A stretch of 64,000 nucleotides of DNA from Rhyzopertha dominica (Eukaryota; Arthropoda; Insecta; Coleoptera; Bostrichidae). The notes under the pieces were generated by a model. The model was not told where the DNA came from. It made no database searches and saw nothing but the letters and a program-made list of their open reading frames with translations. Positions 1 through 13,141 of this stretch are shown here, piece after piece (position 1 is the stretch's first letter; each line of letters opens with the position of its first letter). Both the position numbers and the translations under genes were made by a program. The stretch lies in the NCBI GenBank assembly GCA_025024175.1, contig QCXZ01000064.1:40135325-40199324 (forward strand). The letters are read 5' to 3'.

Positions 1-1264
1 CGAATTGTTTTAGCAATACGGCAATTGTTTCTCGGGCTATGTGACAACAGCTTGCTGGAAACAAATATTGTCGAGATCACGGGTTTTATTTTGAGGTATC
101 AAATAGGTATTAAATATGGACCACAAACCAAACCAATGGTTTGTTTTGTTTGGTTGTATTGGTAGCTCTTGAACCTTTTTTGGTTCCTCTTAAGCCCAAA
201 TTCGGCAATTTTGCTTATTACCGTAATCATAAGGCAGAAATGGACCTCACCGTTAAACAAAATTCTAGTCGAAGACAGTGGATTATATTGCATGTTCCAT
301 GAGCAAGCTTCAATCAAGATTCTACCAGAAAATTTAGTTATTATGCCTTTACACACAAATAATACAGATGTTTTGCCTAACTTAACCCTGCTGTGAATTT
401 TATTATGTTATTGGTATTAAAAACGGTAATAACACAGCGACTGGAATTGATCTGAGTATGTGTTAAAGAAACTCAATTGATCTTAAATGATGTGAATCGA
501 TTATAAACGATTTCAATCTGTCTGAAATGGTTAGTAAGGATTATACCAATCGATCCAAATGTATATTTCTGTAAAATCGACTATGACTTCACGTTTTTCC
601 GAATCGCCCATCATGCTTATTTGTAACTCTGGCAAATAAATTCTTTATTATTAGGTATATCACTTTTATTATTTCCAGGCCAACTAACTAAGTTTGCTTT
701 CGTACATAACCCCTATCAGCAACTTTTTGAGAAAGTCCACAGACTCTGAGCGAGCCTGGCAAGTAACCTGTACATCTACAGGTGCATAAATATACTTCGG
801 TATCCCCACGTCTTGCTCGGGAAGTATTACGTAGCGTCATAGTCGCGACACTTAATTAACGCAATTTGTATTCAAATGAAGTGAGAAGGCGGTAATAAAA
901 CAAGCCGTATCTGGATGTTGGCTACAGTTTGACTACACTAAATTCGGATTTGGTTTAATTAGCTCAGAGCGGATGCAAAAATAATAAATTTTAACTGACC
1001 GAAAGGGAATAACTTGGTATAGCCATTCCGCGTACCGCAACATTAACCGTGATCGTAAACTGCAGTTTATATCCATTTTATGGCATTTGTAAAATATTGC
1101 ATTTCGAGTATAATATATGCACTTGACTGCAGTCGGCGGATCTTGAGCCGCAGACAGTTTGAATCAGTCCTGAAAATCCGACGTTAAGCGCCTGTTACGC
1201 TTAAAAGCACTATCAAGCGGCAGCTCGGATGTGGCAATAAACCNGCAGTTTTTCGANGTGCAGT
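1..1264. other. No gene seen
   Basis: AT-rich sequence with short random open frames only. I see no splice-flanked exon, RNA gene or recognisable mobile-element protein here. Confidence 0.6.
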
Positions 1265-1520
1265 AGTGTCTGATTTCCACTACAAAACACGGACCTATCA
1301 CTAATATTGATAGCATCAAATGGTGTGAAGCGTAGTGCACAATAAGATTGGGGTGTTTTCATAAATAACACGAAATAGAGAGAAAAATAAAGAGAGATTC
1401 GATATTGATATGTTATATCCATAGATATGACTCAAAATCTCAAATATTTTGAAGAACAAATAACCTATTACTAACGCTATGGTGGATGATGTCATCATAA
1501 TCCAATGGAAATCCGACACT
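1265..1520. mobile_element. Candidate MITE with short terminal inverted repeats
   Basis: The segment opens with AGTGTCTGATTTCCA (1265-1279) and closes with TGGAAATCCGACACT (1506-1520). These are inverted copies of each other with one mismatch in 15. The 256-bp interior has no meaningful reading frame and is AT-rich. This is the architecture of a miniature inverted-repeat element. I could not identify a clear target-site duplication, so the superfamily is unknown and a chance match cannot be fully excluded. Confidence 0.45.
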
Positions 1521-2908
1521 GATTATCTAGCCAGCTGTGTACAGGAGATTTTTTTAATTATTTTTGGATACAGGCATCAAAGTACATGACATTACTAAGA
1601 AACATTTTTTCAGTACTTTTCGCAAATCAACACACAATACTGGGGCAATCCTTGCATCGTTGCATCCGTGCCTTCAGAAGTCTTATCGGCAGATTGTTTG
1701 CGGTCTCTATGCGAAAGACTGACTTTAATAATCAGATAAAATTTATCTATAACCTAACAGTAATGAGTGGTCATAGCGTAGACAAAGTACCACAACAAAC
1801 AAATAATCGTTAGAAATAAAACTTATAATAAACTTATAAGTATAACTGCTTAACCTTAAAGTTTTAGAAATTGAATACAAATAAAAACAGAATAGCCTTA
1901 AGGAGGATCTACCTCGCGAACGATACTCGGCTCTAAACTAGACAAAACAATTTTTAACTACGTGTGGAATAAAACGAGGAAACGTCAGCTCTATCTTCTA
2001 TTTCATTTCGACTAGTCAGTAACCGCTTTTGACAGGCTAATGCATCGCACGGGCGCGAGTGAGAACGTTGAGATATGTCTTTGCAGTCCATCGCTTGAAC
2101 TAAGCTGTAACCAAAACTGCTTAGTATCCAGCCGTATTTTTGCTCGGCAAATCTCCCTTAAACTAGCAAAATAATTTAGTAATATCTGACCTATTTAAGA
2201 TTTTTGTAATTACGATGCAACATGTCCTTTTTATCTTGGTTGTCTTTCAGCTATTACTTTTAGGTTTAGTGTAAAATTTGTTACTAGCTGATTCTGTTAA
2301 GTTCAAATCAATTTTATAGTTTCTTTTTGTTTGCGAACATTTATTTGGTATACCTGATGTCATTATAGACTTTTGACAATTGGCAGTTTACATTGTTTGT
2401 TGTTTAAACTGCGTACTGCAGTCATGTGAATTCACTGCATTGCTAAATACGTGATTTCTCATGTAGATAATAATGTAGGTATAATTTTGCCATCTATTAG
2501 AAATACAGATGGACTAAATACTAGCGAAAAGGCACGAACAGCATTATTATGCCTAAATCTAATCGTCAAAGAATTCAAACATCTTGTCAGTGCTACAAGT
2601 ATTTAAATGTGTACACACTCTTAACGAAACAAATAATTTTACAAGAATTAGGATGTGGACAACACCATGCCATCTAGTGGCAATTTGGTGTGGGGAACTA
2701 ACCTGGACGGTAGCCCACTATGCCGTGGGCGTTTTAAAACCGACAGAGGTCCCTAGCGACGATTTCTGCAAAGAGTGCAGTTCTGAGGCATAATAGATAA
2801 TAGATGTAATTTTATTATTAAAATACTTTTACATCCTATGTTTTTATACTATACAGCTCAACATCATTATTACACTATCCTAGGGTGAGTAAGGATCTAA
2901 GTAAGCTA
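1521..2908. other. No gene seen
   Basis: Short random frames only. One moderately GC-richer patch near 2650-2790 has a 69-codon open frame, but no splice context or recognisable domain. Confidence 0.55.
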
Positions 2909-2916
2909 CACTTACC

Positions 2917-3164
2917 CGATCACGCTCGACTTCTCGGTCTAGGTGAGTAGCGTGGAGAAACTTGATGAACACTGTCGATGTATTGCTCCTCGTAGGCGCT
3001 CATGTGCTGCCAGTACAGGGGTTGAGGGTACAAAAGTGAAGGCGCTAGATTGTGGAGAGCTGCCCAGCTGTGGCATAACTGCGTAAGCGGGTTTTGTGGC
3101 TGAGGATGACTTATACTTTCGATAGGTTTTCTCACTTTTTGCTGCGCCTCTACTTCCACGTATG
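2917..3164 (-). CDS. Candidate host exon, unrecognised proline-rich protein
   Basis: On the minus strand a pyrimidine-rich acceptor ending TTTCAG lies immediately upstream of position 3164. The exon then stays open for about 80 codons. The inferred peptide is rich in Pro, Gln, His and Tyr, with PQPQNPL and SPRPRSRA stretches, and ends at a TGA at 2920-2922. A strong donor match GTAAGTG (complement of 2909-2915) lies a few bases beyond the stop. The segment could therefore be a last coding exon, or an exon spliced just after the stop. It is richer in G+C than its surroundings. I see no known domain and do not recognise the family. The alternative is a chance open frame with coincidental splice consensus; the two matches together make an exon more likely than usual. 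Confidence 0.4.
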
Positions 3165-3559
3165 CTGAAACGGAATTATTTGGCATTAGCATCTTTACAT
3201 AGCAAAACTTTATGTACCCCAAGTACACCAACACAATGTTGGCTTTATAAAAAATGGAATAAAAGAGAAGAGTTTCTTTGATAACACGAGTTCGTTACTG
3301 TTCGATATTTTAATTCTTCGGATCTTACCTCTACGCTTTTCGTGCAACAAGAGGACGTCCATGAAATGGACTGATCCTATTGTATCCAAAAAAATCTCTA
3401 AATGACTGCAAAATAAGTTAAGCAACAATATATTGATGCGGTCGCATAACATTATGGACATGGGATAAAATTAATTAAGTACTTGTTTGAAATATACATT
3501 ATAGCTGGATCCATATGATGAATATATATGCTTATAGCAGTATACTAAATTACTGACTG
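3165..3559. other. No gene seen
   Basis: If the neighbouring exon is real, this is part of an intron on the minus strand. No element ends were noticed. Confidence 0.5.
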
Positions 3560-4582
3560 ACATAGAAATAAGAACACCCAGTATTACGTAGTTGTTCTAT
3601 TCGAGTAAATTTTTGTGCATGTGGTTGTTTTATTTATGCACTGGGTATTGTGTTTTGGGTTTTTGATTTGGCAAAATAATCAATTACACCAAAACCAGAG
3701 CCTGAACATAGTACTGGTTGTTGTTGGGCGTTGTTTCAAGAAGGGCGCACATAAATGCCTAAACTTTTATTTTTAAGGGCACTTCACTCATACGAGGGTA
3801 CTTACAAAACGCATGTTTGTGGAAAGTAGAAGCCCCATCGGGATGCAGACCGTTTAGCGCTGATTAAAAAGTTTGTTTCCATGCCATGCTTGTCTGGCAT
3901 TGTCCTTACCACTGAACATCGGCGTAACCGACTGGAGTGATGCACAGGGCAAAACAGTAGAACCTCGAATCAAGGTTTTCGAACGAACGTGAAAAGGGAA
4001 TGTGGTAAGACACGATCCTCACTGTTGGATGGAAGGGCATGTGCACCGTACCGTTGCTGAAGTAATTGTGTGGGAAGCTATGGCTCATGGCGGCAGAACA
4101 CATTTAGTAGGTATTCAACAAAGGCAACTTGGCTGTCCAGGATTATATCCAGGAAGTATTGAACTGACCCCAATCTACTTTTTCAACATGAAAATGCACG
4201 ACCACATATAGTTAGAGTTACCTTGGACCGTTTTGAACAAAACATCAATTTGTTTCCTTCCCAACTAAGATCTACCGATCTTTTACCAATCGAATATGTC
4301 TAGGGCATCGTGGATAGAGGACTGCTAAACTTACCTATTCTCCACAGGCTCTAAAGGCTGTGCTGTGCAATTAGTTATCCCGGATTGAGACACTTCAAAA
4401 GGAAACTAATAATCTGGTTGAATTGATGACCAGACACTTTAATTATTTTTTTAGGGCTTAATCTTAATGTACGATTCTCGTTTGTTCTATAATCGTTTGC
4501 CGTCTTAGCACCCATAAACTATAGGTACATCTAAGTGTAGTCAAAAAGAGCTATTATAACTGAGAGTTCTTATTTCTATGTA
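3560..4582 (+). mobile_element. Tc1-like DNA transposon, degenerate copy with both ends
   Basis: The left end (CATAGAAATAAGAAC from 3561) and the right end (GTTCTTATTTCTATG ending at 4580) are inverted copies. The right one is followed by TA, the target dinucleotide of Tc1/mariner elements. The length of about 1.0 kb between the ends suits a short Tc1-like element. The interior encodes a broken Tc1-type transposase on the plus strand. The copy is therefore full length but long dead. Confidence 0.75.
3880..4440 (+). pseudogene. Tc1-like transposase pseudogene
   Basis: Pieces of a Tc1-family DDE transposase can be read in order but in shifting frames. Around 3900-3950 comes LTTEHRRNRLE, which fits the family block before the first catalytic Asp. 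Around 4002-4120 comes a VIVWEAMAHGGRTHLV stretch, equivalent to the family VWGxIxxxGRTxLV block. Around 4208-4310 comes VRVTLDRFEQN followed by LLPIEYV, equivalent to the block around the last catalytic acidic residue. Stops interrupt the frame, for example after IEYV. The order and spacing match the C-terminal catalytic half of the family. The N-terminal helix-turn-helix region is not recognisable. No product is expected. Confidence 0.72.
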
Positions 4583-6050
4583 AATATACATAATATAATA
4601 AGGTTTTTCAGTTGTTGGTTTTAAGGTCTTATTACGACAGAAAAATATGCCCACATATTCATCACTGCACAAAAAATTGAGTAACATTAAAATGAATCGG
4701 GTACAAAGTTCGTTCTAAAGAGGTTAGCAAACGATACCCTGCGATGAAGCTAGTGCGTGACGTAGGAAATCATAAGTGGGATAAGTATGAAACTTGCGAT
4801 TTTCAATCGGATGAAATTGACCGTTGTCGTTGCATTTGATAAGCTGCAAAACCACTGTTCCAATAAATAAATAATTTTGTTTCCAGCATGAGTTTCTTGC
4901 GACGCCTTATGAGTTTCTACGTCAGGATAGGATAAACCTACCTGAGTTACAACTAAACAATATATGACAGTCGGATTTGTAAAGTGATTACTCTACTAAT
5001 CTGTTTATTTCTAAAGATCACAGGTTCTGTACACATTTTTTATGACGACGTGTTCCTGCATATTGTATCATTGACATGCAACCTAACATAACATTATATA
5101 AGTCTTCCTATTTCACTTGCGTAAAAATTGCGACTACTTGCACGCTTTTTTGAAAAGAATTAAGTATATGAATAACATGTCCGGAACATTTGTCTGTGTA
5201 AAATAAAGGTTATAGTACGTGAATAGTTTGATATTACTAAGAAGACTCACGTTAGCAACGTTTCTGAACTGAGTACAACATTAAATAAAATATTTCATGG
5301 TAGCATAGTGATTTGTATACCTTCTAAACACAAAAAAAGTGTATATCAGATTACTAAAAATATTTAAATATGACAAGTTTTTAAATATACATAAATGCAC
5401 ATCAGCCTTGTTGTTTTAATTAAAACGCCACTCGTTATTACAGTTTTGGGTTTCTCATTTTAATTCTACTTTATTGACCATACACGTGTCGGTCTTGGGC
5501 TGTTTTTACTTTACCTGTATTTTTATGTAAAACTTGACTTTTGCAGAGAACCAAAAATACTTCCGGAAGTAAAAGCGATGCATTTTCTGGTTTTATACAG
5601 CCTGATAATGTAGACAAACTTTCAAAATAATTTTGAAAGAAGATTATTAACTATAAATTATGACTAGTATGCTTATTTTGAGAAGTGAACAGTTTTCAAT
5701 TTCAGCAACTTGATTTCTGAAATAAAACGTACCTATAATTTATTGTTTCTACGTAGTTAAATCCGAACTGTATTCCCTTTCAAGCGATACCCGACGTTTT
5801 CGACATATTTAAGAGCAACTGGTTTTTGTTCCTTTTCAAAACAAACATAAGTTACGTGAATAGCAAAATGCCTACCGTCCTTCCATTTCTAGTTTAGAAG
5901 ATATTCTAGATTTTCCTTTATACTGTAAATGTCGTATTTTTTCGTTAAAAGCAATAGTACACAGACATACGAAAAACTGACATTGACAAAATACGAGAGT
6001 TAATGCTTTCAGCGTCCATAATGTTAGATAGTATGTTAAAAAATAAATCA
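4583..6050. other. No gene seen
   Basis: Very AT-rich sequence with short random frames. No exon, RNA gene or element end was recognised. Confidence 0.6.
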
Positions 6051-6051
6051 A

Positions 6052-6516
6052 AATGGTTAAATTTTAGTCATTTATAATTTCGTATACTTATTTCTAAAAT
6101 TTCTAAATAATTTAATTTTGAAGATTTGGTAAAACGAATTTAAATTGTTTAAGGTGGCAATGTGTTAAAGCAATAAGAGATGGTTAGCAAACGACGAATC
6201 TGTTGCAATAATATCAGCATTTTTATACTTTTCAAATTGTTTAAGATGTTTAGTTCCCCTAATTAAAATGGACCTTGTTTGTCCGATATAAACAGAACTG
6301 CAATCGTTACATGAAAAACTGCATATTGCTGAATTATTCAAAACTGTTTTTGTTACAACAAATTCGTCGCTTTTAATCACTTATTATTGCATATATGTAA
6401 TAATAAATGTTTATATAGGCTTTATATACGGTATGGTTTATAAACACACTGCTACCATAAACAATTTAAATTTGTACGAAATCTTCAAAATATAAATGAC
6501 CAAATTTAACCACTTT
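6052..6516 (-). mobile_element. Penelope-like element fragment between inverted repeats
   Basis: A GIY-YIG endonuclease fragment on the minus strand is flanked by related sequences in opposite orientation. The left flank (about 6052-6171) and the reverse complement of the right flank (about 6441-6516) share a run that includes TGGTTAAATTT, CATTTATA, GAAGATTT, AATTTAAATTGTTTA and a GGTRGCARTGTGTT-like end. Penelope-like elements are known for inverted flanks and 5' truncation. No reverse transcriptase is visible, so this is a truncated or rearranged copy. Confidence 0.6.
6165..6380 (-). pseudogene. GIY-YIG endonuclease fragment (Penelope-like)
   Basis: The translation contains SCNDCSSVYIGQT followed by R, then a KHLKQFEK stretch and a downstream SSFANHLL. 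This matches the GIY-YIG module of Penelope-like retroelements: a CxxC pair, the YIGQT half of the nuclease motif, the catalytic Arg helix and the later HL block. In those elements the module lies C-terminal to the reverse transcriptase and nicks the target. Only about 70 codons remain. The reverse transcriptase that should precede it (to the right on this strand) is absent, and the frame closes soon after the HL block. It is a remnant of the retroelement, not a host GIY-YIG repair enzyme such as SLX1, judging by the CxxC preceding YIGQT and by the flanking repeats. Confidence 0.65.
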
Positions 6517-8374
6517 GAATGATTTTTATAATTTTAGTTGCCCCATATTAAACTGTTTATTTGATCATTGAAATCTTTATGTAGTCGACATGCACGCTAC
6601 TTTTGTTTCTTGGAATATTTATTTAAATAATTATTGTAAGTAAATGGTACTGACGTTGACCACATTCTATCCGAAAGCGCTTTACCTATTATTAAATAAA
6701 GTTAATAAACTTTGAGTAGTTTAATATATAAGAAAGAAATAGATAATGTTATGTTACGCTATGCCGATTACGCAATTAGTGGGTTTTGTAGCTAATATTG
6801 TAAGAACATCTTAATATAATATAATAATGTGTCTTTCTTTGTTTATTACATTCTGCATCTGACTACGTTTATATAGAGCTTCATAAAATAAGTCAATATA
6901 GTAAATAAAACCTACCTAGTTTATACTAAAAGCTATTATTTTATTATATATAGCGCTATTTAGTAGCACATCTGAGAAAAGAATATTGTCACACTAGAGG
7001 TTGGTTAGGTATGGCTAATTCGATCGCATGCGAATGTATTTTAATGGAAGCTTCATACCAATGTCAAAGCTGTGAAGAGAGCTGAAAACACGTTCCTTTT
7101 TATATCGTTGTTTGTTTCACCATTTTGATGAGATTTCATTGATCCCAAGATTCATTATCAAAGACGACACAAAACTGTGCATGAAGAAACCACTTACGCG
7201 TCTTGTAGAAGCCGCGAATTGTGAACACAACAGTAAAATACACCAGAGCGCTCCAAAATTAGCAAATGGACGAAAATTCCCTATTTGTTTTCATGGTATG
7301 TATTCAGCAGTTGCGCGCAGGCTAACGTTATGTTTTAAAACAACTGCATAGGGTCGTTAAAGCATAATTTACGGCCCTCGTAAATGCAAAGGTTATAATA
7401 TTTTTAGTGTGTGCATATGCGTGCTCTTGCAATATTGAAATCCCAATCGAACGTGTCCCTTACGGCCTCCGCGATAGTGAGCAGATTCGGCTCCTCAGTA
7501 CCCAACCCAGAGAAGATTGTTCAATTTCGTAGATTTGTTGTGCACTGCTACTAAATCGTAATTGGTATTTACTGGCGGAGCATTATACTTGTAGAAAAAT
7601 CTAATAATGAGACACACGAGCGCCTCCACCATTTTTGTAAATTAGCCAAATTGACAATTCCGTATACAAAAGTGACAAGTCGAAAGTCATGAACGCGAAT
7701 CAGTCAGGTAAGCAAAAACAAGAACATTACGCACCTTGTTCTATGTACGAAGCATGGCAGCCCAAATTTTTCAACAGCACTTAATATAAATTTTTGATGT
7801 GGTACCATTCACGATATAATTTGCATTTGTAAAAACATGTTCTAGTCCTACTCTTTCAAGCTAAACTACCATTCAAGAAAAATTGTAAGTAATAGGGTGA
7901 GATTAACTAATCCAAGTTTGGTTTGTGCACATACTCTAATGACTGTAACAACCGTATGTGTTATAATATGCTAATAGAAATCAGTTTGATAAATTTAGTA
8001 CAGAATAGAAGAAAATTGTGGTACAATACGGCACGATAGAAAATAGTACGCATTTCTGAGAACGAAGTAAAGTATTCAGTAAAACACAAATTTGAGAGAT
8101 TTTCATATTTACTTACTCTCTGAAAGTATAAAGAGAAATTTTCAGCAAGAACAACTTGCTGTTGATCTCAGACATTATTTCTAGCTTTGTAAACTACAAA
8201 TAAAAGGCTGAAGGTCTTGCGCAAAAGTTATTTACGTAGGTAGTACGTTCCTAACCAATTACAGGCTAGTCCAGTACTAGAAACACTAATATTTCGGACT
8301 TCAATGACATTTTAAAAAAGCAATTAGCAGAGAAGTTCTGGGAGTATTATTTTGTATTATGAAGATGAAGATGA
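6517..8374. other. No gene seen
   Basis: A 79-codon open frame at 7112-7351 has no recognisable domain and no splice context. Nothing else was noted. Confidence 0.55.
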
Positions 8375-8880
8375 GACTAAAACGCAAAGCCAGGCGGCAA
8401 TACTTTATAAAAATGGACAAGTATCTGTAATGTTCTTTGATGCAAATGAGAAACGTTTTAAGTGATAACTTTAATAGAATAATTATTCAAATAAAAATAA
8501 TTTAAATTTACCACGTTTTTAAGTTGAACTAGAAAGTATAAAATAATTTCTGCCATCCTCACACAGAATTCTAACTCCATACAGATTGTTCTAAAACTTT
8601 GTGATTATGAAGTTTTTAATAGCAATAAAAATATTTGTAAGATTTAAAATAAAAGACGCGGGGCGCACACTATGATAACTAGTGCATGAGTATGCGCCCC
8701 ATGTTTTTTTAATTTAAATCTTACATGTATTTTCATAGCTATAAAAAGTTCATTATCATACATTTTTAGAAAAATCTATATGGGGTTATAAATCTATGGG
8801 AAATTATTTTATACTTCTTAGTCCAATTTCAAAACATGGTAAATAAAATTTGAATAGTAATTATTTTCTGCGTTTTAGTC
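8375..8880. repeat. 506-bp foldback (palindromic) element
   Basis: The sequence begins GACTAAAACGC (8375-8385) and ends GCGTTTTAGTC (8870-8880). The two halves are inverted copies almost to the centre, where GGGGCGCA and TGCGCCCC face each other across about 25 bp (8660-8700). Matching blocks in the arms include AAGTATAAAATAATTTC and TGTAAGATTTAAA. The left arm carries roughly 85 extra bases near 8390-8475. There is no coding capacity. It resembles a foldback transposon or large MITE; the family is not recognised. Confidence 0.75.
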
Positions 8881-11800
8881 TTATATGTGAAATTTTGCAA
8901 ACTATTTGAAATATCTTTATGAGATTTCGGTCAATATGGAAAACTTGGATTTATTAAAGTTTCTTTTTACCTAATCAAATACGAAATCAAAACCTGTTAC
9001 GCATGCTTAATAAGCATTGCTTATCGATAACCTAGTCAGTAGCAAAGGTTTGCCGAACAAAAAAGGTGATGTTAATAACACGCGGTATTCCCAAACGTTC
9101 AGCCATCCAAGTACTGTCTGCTTCCGACAGACGAGAACGTGCTTTCAACGTCGATACCTACCAAACAGACAACCATGCACAAAAGCGACAAAAGAACGTG
9201 TTAGTAATAAAATAAGATGGAAAGTATGAATGTGCAGGGTTAAACTAAAGTAGCTTTTGCAGAAATGGTTACGAAAATAATAATGTGCAGTATGTAACTT
9301 TCAAACAATCCTTATAGGTTACAACTCCTTTTAAAGCCTCTGAGAACCAAAATATGACATGATTGTACTCCGGGTCTAANCAACCACTGACTTAAGATAT
9401 ACAGTTACTACGATTTATGGGTATTTCCAAGAATTTTGCTAGAATTTACGAGAATTTGAGGACGTTTTGCGAGAGTAATGCACATACATATTGTCAGCTG
9501 TCTACATGCGGCAATTTGATGATAATGCTACAGCATATTCGAACATTTTCCATAGTAAGTAAGGAGTTTGTAGAGACCAAAATATTGCAGACACGTTGTA
9601 TAATTAGAAATTATTATTATGTAATTATAATTTTAAAATTCGGGATTAGCGGCAAAAATTGGCAATGTAATTGGTACGCATTTCAATTTCTTTTTTGGTA
9701 TTATACTTATACATTGTTAGCCAGTTACGTTATCCCACTTGATTCCCCACAACAGCATTAGAATCATCCGTTAAAATGTTGAGGTGGTATCCAAGCTTGA
9801 TAGCAAGTAACTGTAAAAAGAATATTATGTATTTCATCGTTAGTCAAATAAAAAGGTCTTTTAAAAACTTATGAAATAAGTTGATAAGAGAGTGCATCGA
9901 GAACCATTGCAACGTACACTATCAGGAACAGATATCCTTCAGGATATGGTTCAGCTCTGATGTGGTTCTCGCGTTAAGTTTATGTCATATTCCTGTCCTC
10001 ATGATGCTACTTAAAAAATTCTGTATTTCCTGCACGCGATTTTGTTGGAAAAGTCTTAGACAGATTTGTTTACTAGAAAAATAGTCGTCTGGACTTCGCA
10101 TGTGACGGTGAAGTGTAAACGTACTAACTCTAACTCTGTTACTTGTGTTTCTAAATCAAGTACTATGTGTTATGAGACTTTTTTACGACTTTTGTTACTT
10201 TCACTTCAATGGACGGTATACTACATAGAAGCATTTTAATGTGCTCTCCCTTTCAGATCATCAGATAGGTTTTTAGGTTAGGTTAATTGTAATTTATGTT
10301 TTCGCTTCCGCTCCGACTTGAAACACGGACTGCCACTGATAAAGATTATTTATCTACTAAATCCACATTATTTTGCTATACTAGTAGTTATTTATATATG
10401 CAGTATTCAATCGTCCTTCTATACAATTCCTTACTTACATTNTTATGCAGAACAAGGCGGCGTGAACAAAANTACCCGTTACGGTGGTTAAGTGTAGTAC
10501 CGAACGAATCTGTACAGTCAATATAGNATAAGCAGTAAATACTAAAAACTGAAATCCTCTGAACAGNNCCGCAACACCAAGAAACCTTGTCGCAACTNGT
10601 CTGCTGTCAACTGCCCCGATGTTCAAAAGGAAAGCGTTTAGCAACCCTAGTTTATCACCCATTCAGCGTGTCTTTGTTTTACAACCCTTTTGGTGGTACA
10701 ACTTCTAAATTCCAGTCAATTTTGGAATAAACAGACATTTTCTTAACTCTACCCGGGAAGCACCAAGGTATCTCCCAAACGATTTACGAGGATTTTCATG
10801 ACATTTATGGTGATTTTTGTAAGATTTATGGTAATTTACCGAAGATACGTGAGGGATTCCCTGACAGTATTAATGTATTTTCAGATAAACGAAGTTATGT
10901 GTACAAATGATGCTTGCTTCTCAAGACTGATTTATTTTACCCCACTCAGCTATGTTATAGAGCAGCGATTTCCCCGATGTGGACTAAACTGCTTTCGTTA
11001 ATTGTCACTTTTGTAATGGGCAATGAGTTCATGATATGTTTTTGTATGTTATACGACGGAAGCTATTCTTTTCAACTGCTAACGAATCCCCCCCCCCTCC
11101 ACAACTCATAAAGCACCGCGACAGTGGCGGGACCAACGAGGCTATTTTTGTAATCTTTATTGTTTCTAAGTGACTTATTAGTTTAGCAGTAATCCGAGAG
11201 CCCGTGACCGTAAATTTTACGAGTTGACTCAGTGCAGTTGCATTTTAAATTAGAAGCCGTAAAGTGACCAAGGTTTTAAATTGAGCGTAGGGTGGACCGT
11301 TCGCTGTTGCAGCAAAGACCGTAAAATCATAATAACGTCCTGTTTGACGGGGAGCTGAGTTTATATTATAATTAAGTTTGCTCCCTGGCAGTTTAGTCCG
11401 CTGCTTAAGTCTGGCGATTGTGGATGTTAGCATTTTTGCAAAGCACATTTGAAGGGCTACCGAATTATGCTAGTGCAATCTAATATAATAATGATCACAT
11501 TATTAACGATGAAATCCAAAAGTCTACGTCATGTCCAAATAGCAAACACACGCTGAATGGGCTACTTTCATTGTGCCTAATTTAATCATTATGGTCATAT
11601 AATTACGCGTGCAAAGTATTTTTAAATTGTCTTGGTTTATAATACGCCATTTATTTTTTGTTAAAATTTGAACCCATTATCTGCACGCCAAAATGATCAC
11701 TGAATCGCTGTAACGTCAGATTAGCCCAAATAAACAAGTTAAAGGGAACGCCGCGTGCCCCTCTGCTTTTAAAGGTCATTGCCACTCGTCATTCATTCCA

Positions 11801-12535
11801 GCGTCTATACGTTTGTTTAAGTTTTGCGAGCCTCGAGTATGCGCATAACTGACTCGACTATAGTGACGTGGATATCGTTTTGATCTCACGTGAAATTTAA
11901 AGGACCAAATGCAATTTTTAATTAACAATTTTATGCATTTGCAATTTATCCAAAAATAAAATTAGTGCAAATAGCCCATTGTGTTGAATTTGCGCACGAA
12001 ACTTGTATGACGCAATTTACTGTAACAAACAGTGGCGAGTCCTGAAGGCGGGCTCTAGGACGTTCGTCGCCATCCCAAAGAAAATTAGATTCAATTAATA
12101 TCTATAACGTATATGTATGTATTACGTCGCAAATTACATTTACTGTTCTTCCGGAAACTAGTTTTATTTCTATGCAAGCTTAGGCAAACAAATTTACATT
12201 GGTGCAAGCCTTTACGTCCGATAGTTTTTTACAGTTGCTATAATGTCTCATTGCCGTGGTTACCGCACCATTCCACTCGAACTAATATTTGCTTACATAA
12301 TGGGCATTTTGGACTCCCTGCTGTAATACGTCAGCAGTCAGTGTTGCCGCATTTAGCAAATTTGTAGCAAACGCAGTAGGTTAGCGTTGTCTTGCAGGTT
12401 TGGTACGATGGTATGCAAGAAAACGCTGTATTTGCTAGAGATGTATGAGAAAACAAATTAAAAAAAGAAAATAGTGAAATACCGAAAATATATTAGCTCC
12501 AGTAATAATTTGCCACAAAATAAACCATTGGTCGC
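8881..12535. other. No gene seen
   Basis: AT-rich DNA with isolated N characters at 9380 and between 10442 and 10598. A C-rich run lies near 11090-11100. Open frames of 65-114 codons (for example 9417-9761) have no recognisable content. Confidence 0.55.
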
Positions 12536-12672
<137 letters not shown>

Positions 12673-13141
12673 GTTGTTGTTGCTATTATCATTAATTATA
12701 TAAGCATTTAGCAAAATTTGCGTTAAATATTATGTAAAAAAAAATTGCGGTAACGTGTTCACTAACGGGGGTTTTAGGAGATAAATGTATACAAATCAAT
12801 ATTTTTGGTCGACAGTATCAAAAAATTTAATTTAAAAAAATTAGATAGCTGTTATATAATGGATTTTGGAATGCAAAAGGTTTATGTTATGTTTCAAGAT
12901 GATGGAAATTGTACTGAGGCCTTCAAATTCGAAAGGTCACGGGCCGCCACTGGTATCACACTGGTATCAAGTCGCAAGTTGTATATTGGAAGTACTATAA
13001 GCAGTGAAATAATGGAGTAGGCCGAAAGTAGGTACGTATACGACGGATTTTGGCCAAATTTCTAAGCATTGTCTAGACAAATGTGAGACATAGTTTAGGT
13101 TGGTTGATTCGTCATTAAAGTAATAGCTGATTGCGACAAGT
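12673..13141. other. No gene seen
   Basis: A 71-codon open frame at 12805-13020 is not recognised. It contains a small direct repeat (CTGGTATCA twice near 12951-12967). Nothing else was noted. Confidence 0.5.

Noticed and set aside
10270..10285. TTAGG-like motif as telomeric repeat
   Set aside because: Only about two imperfect units are present, within chance expectation in AT-rich DNA.
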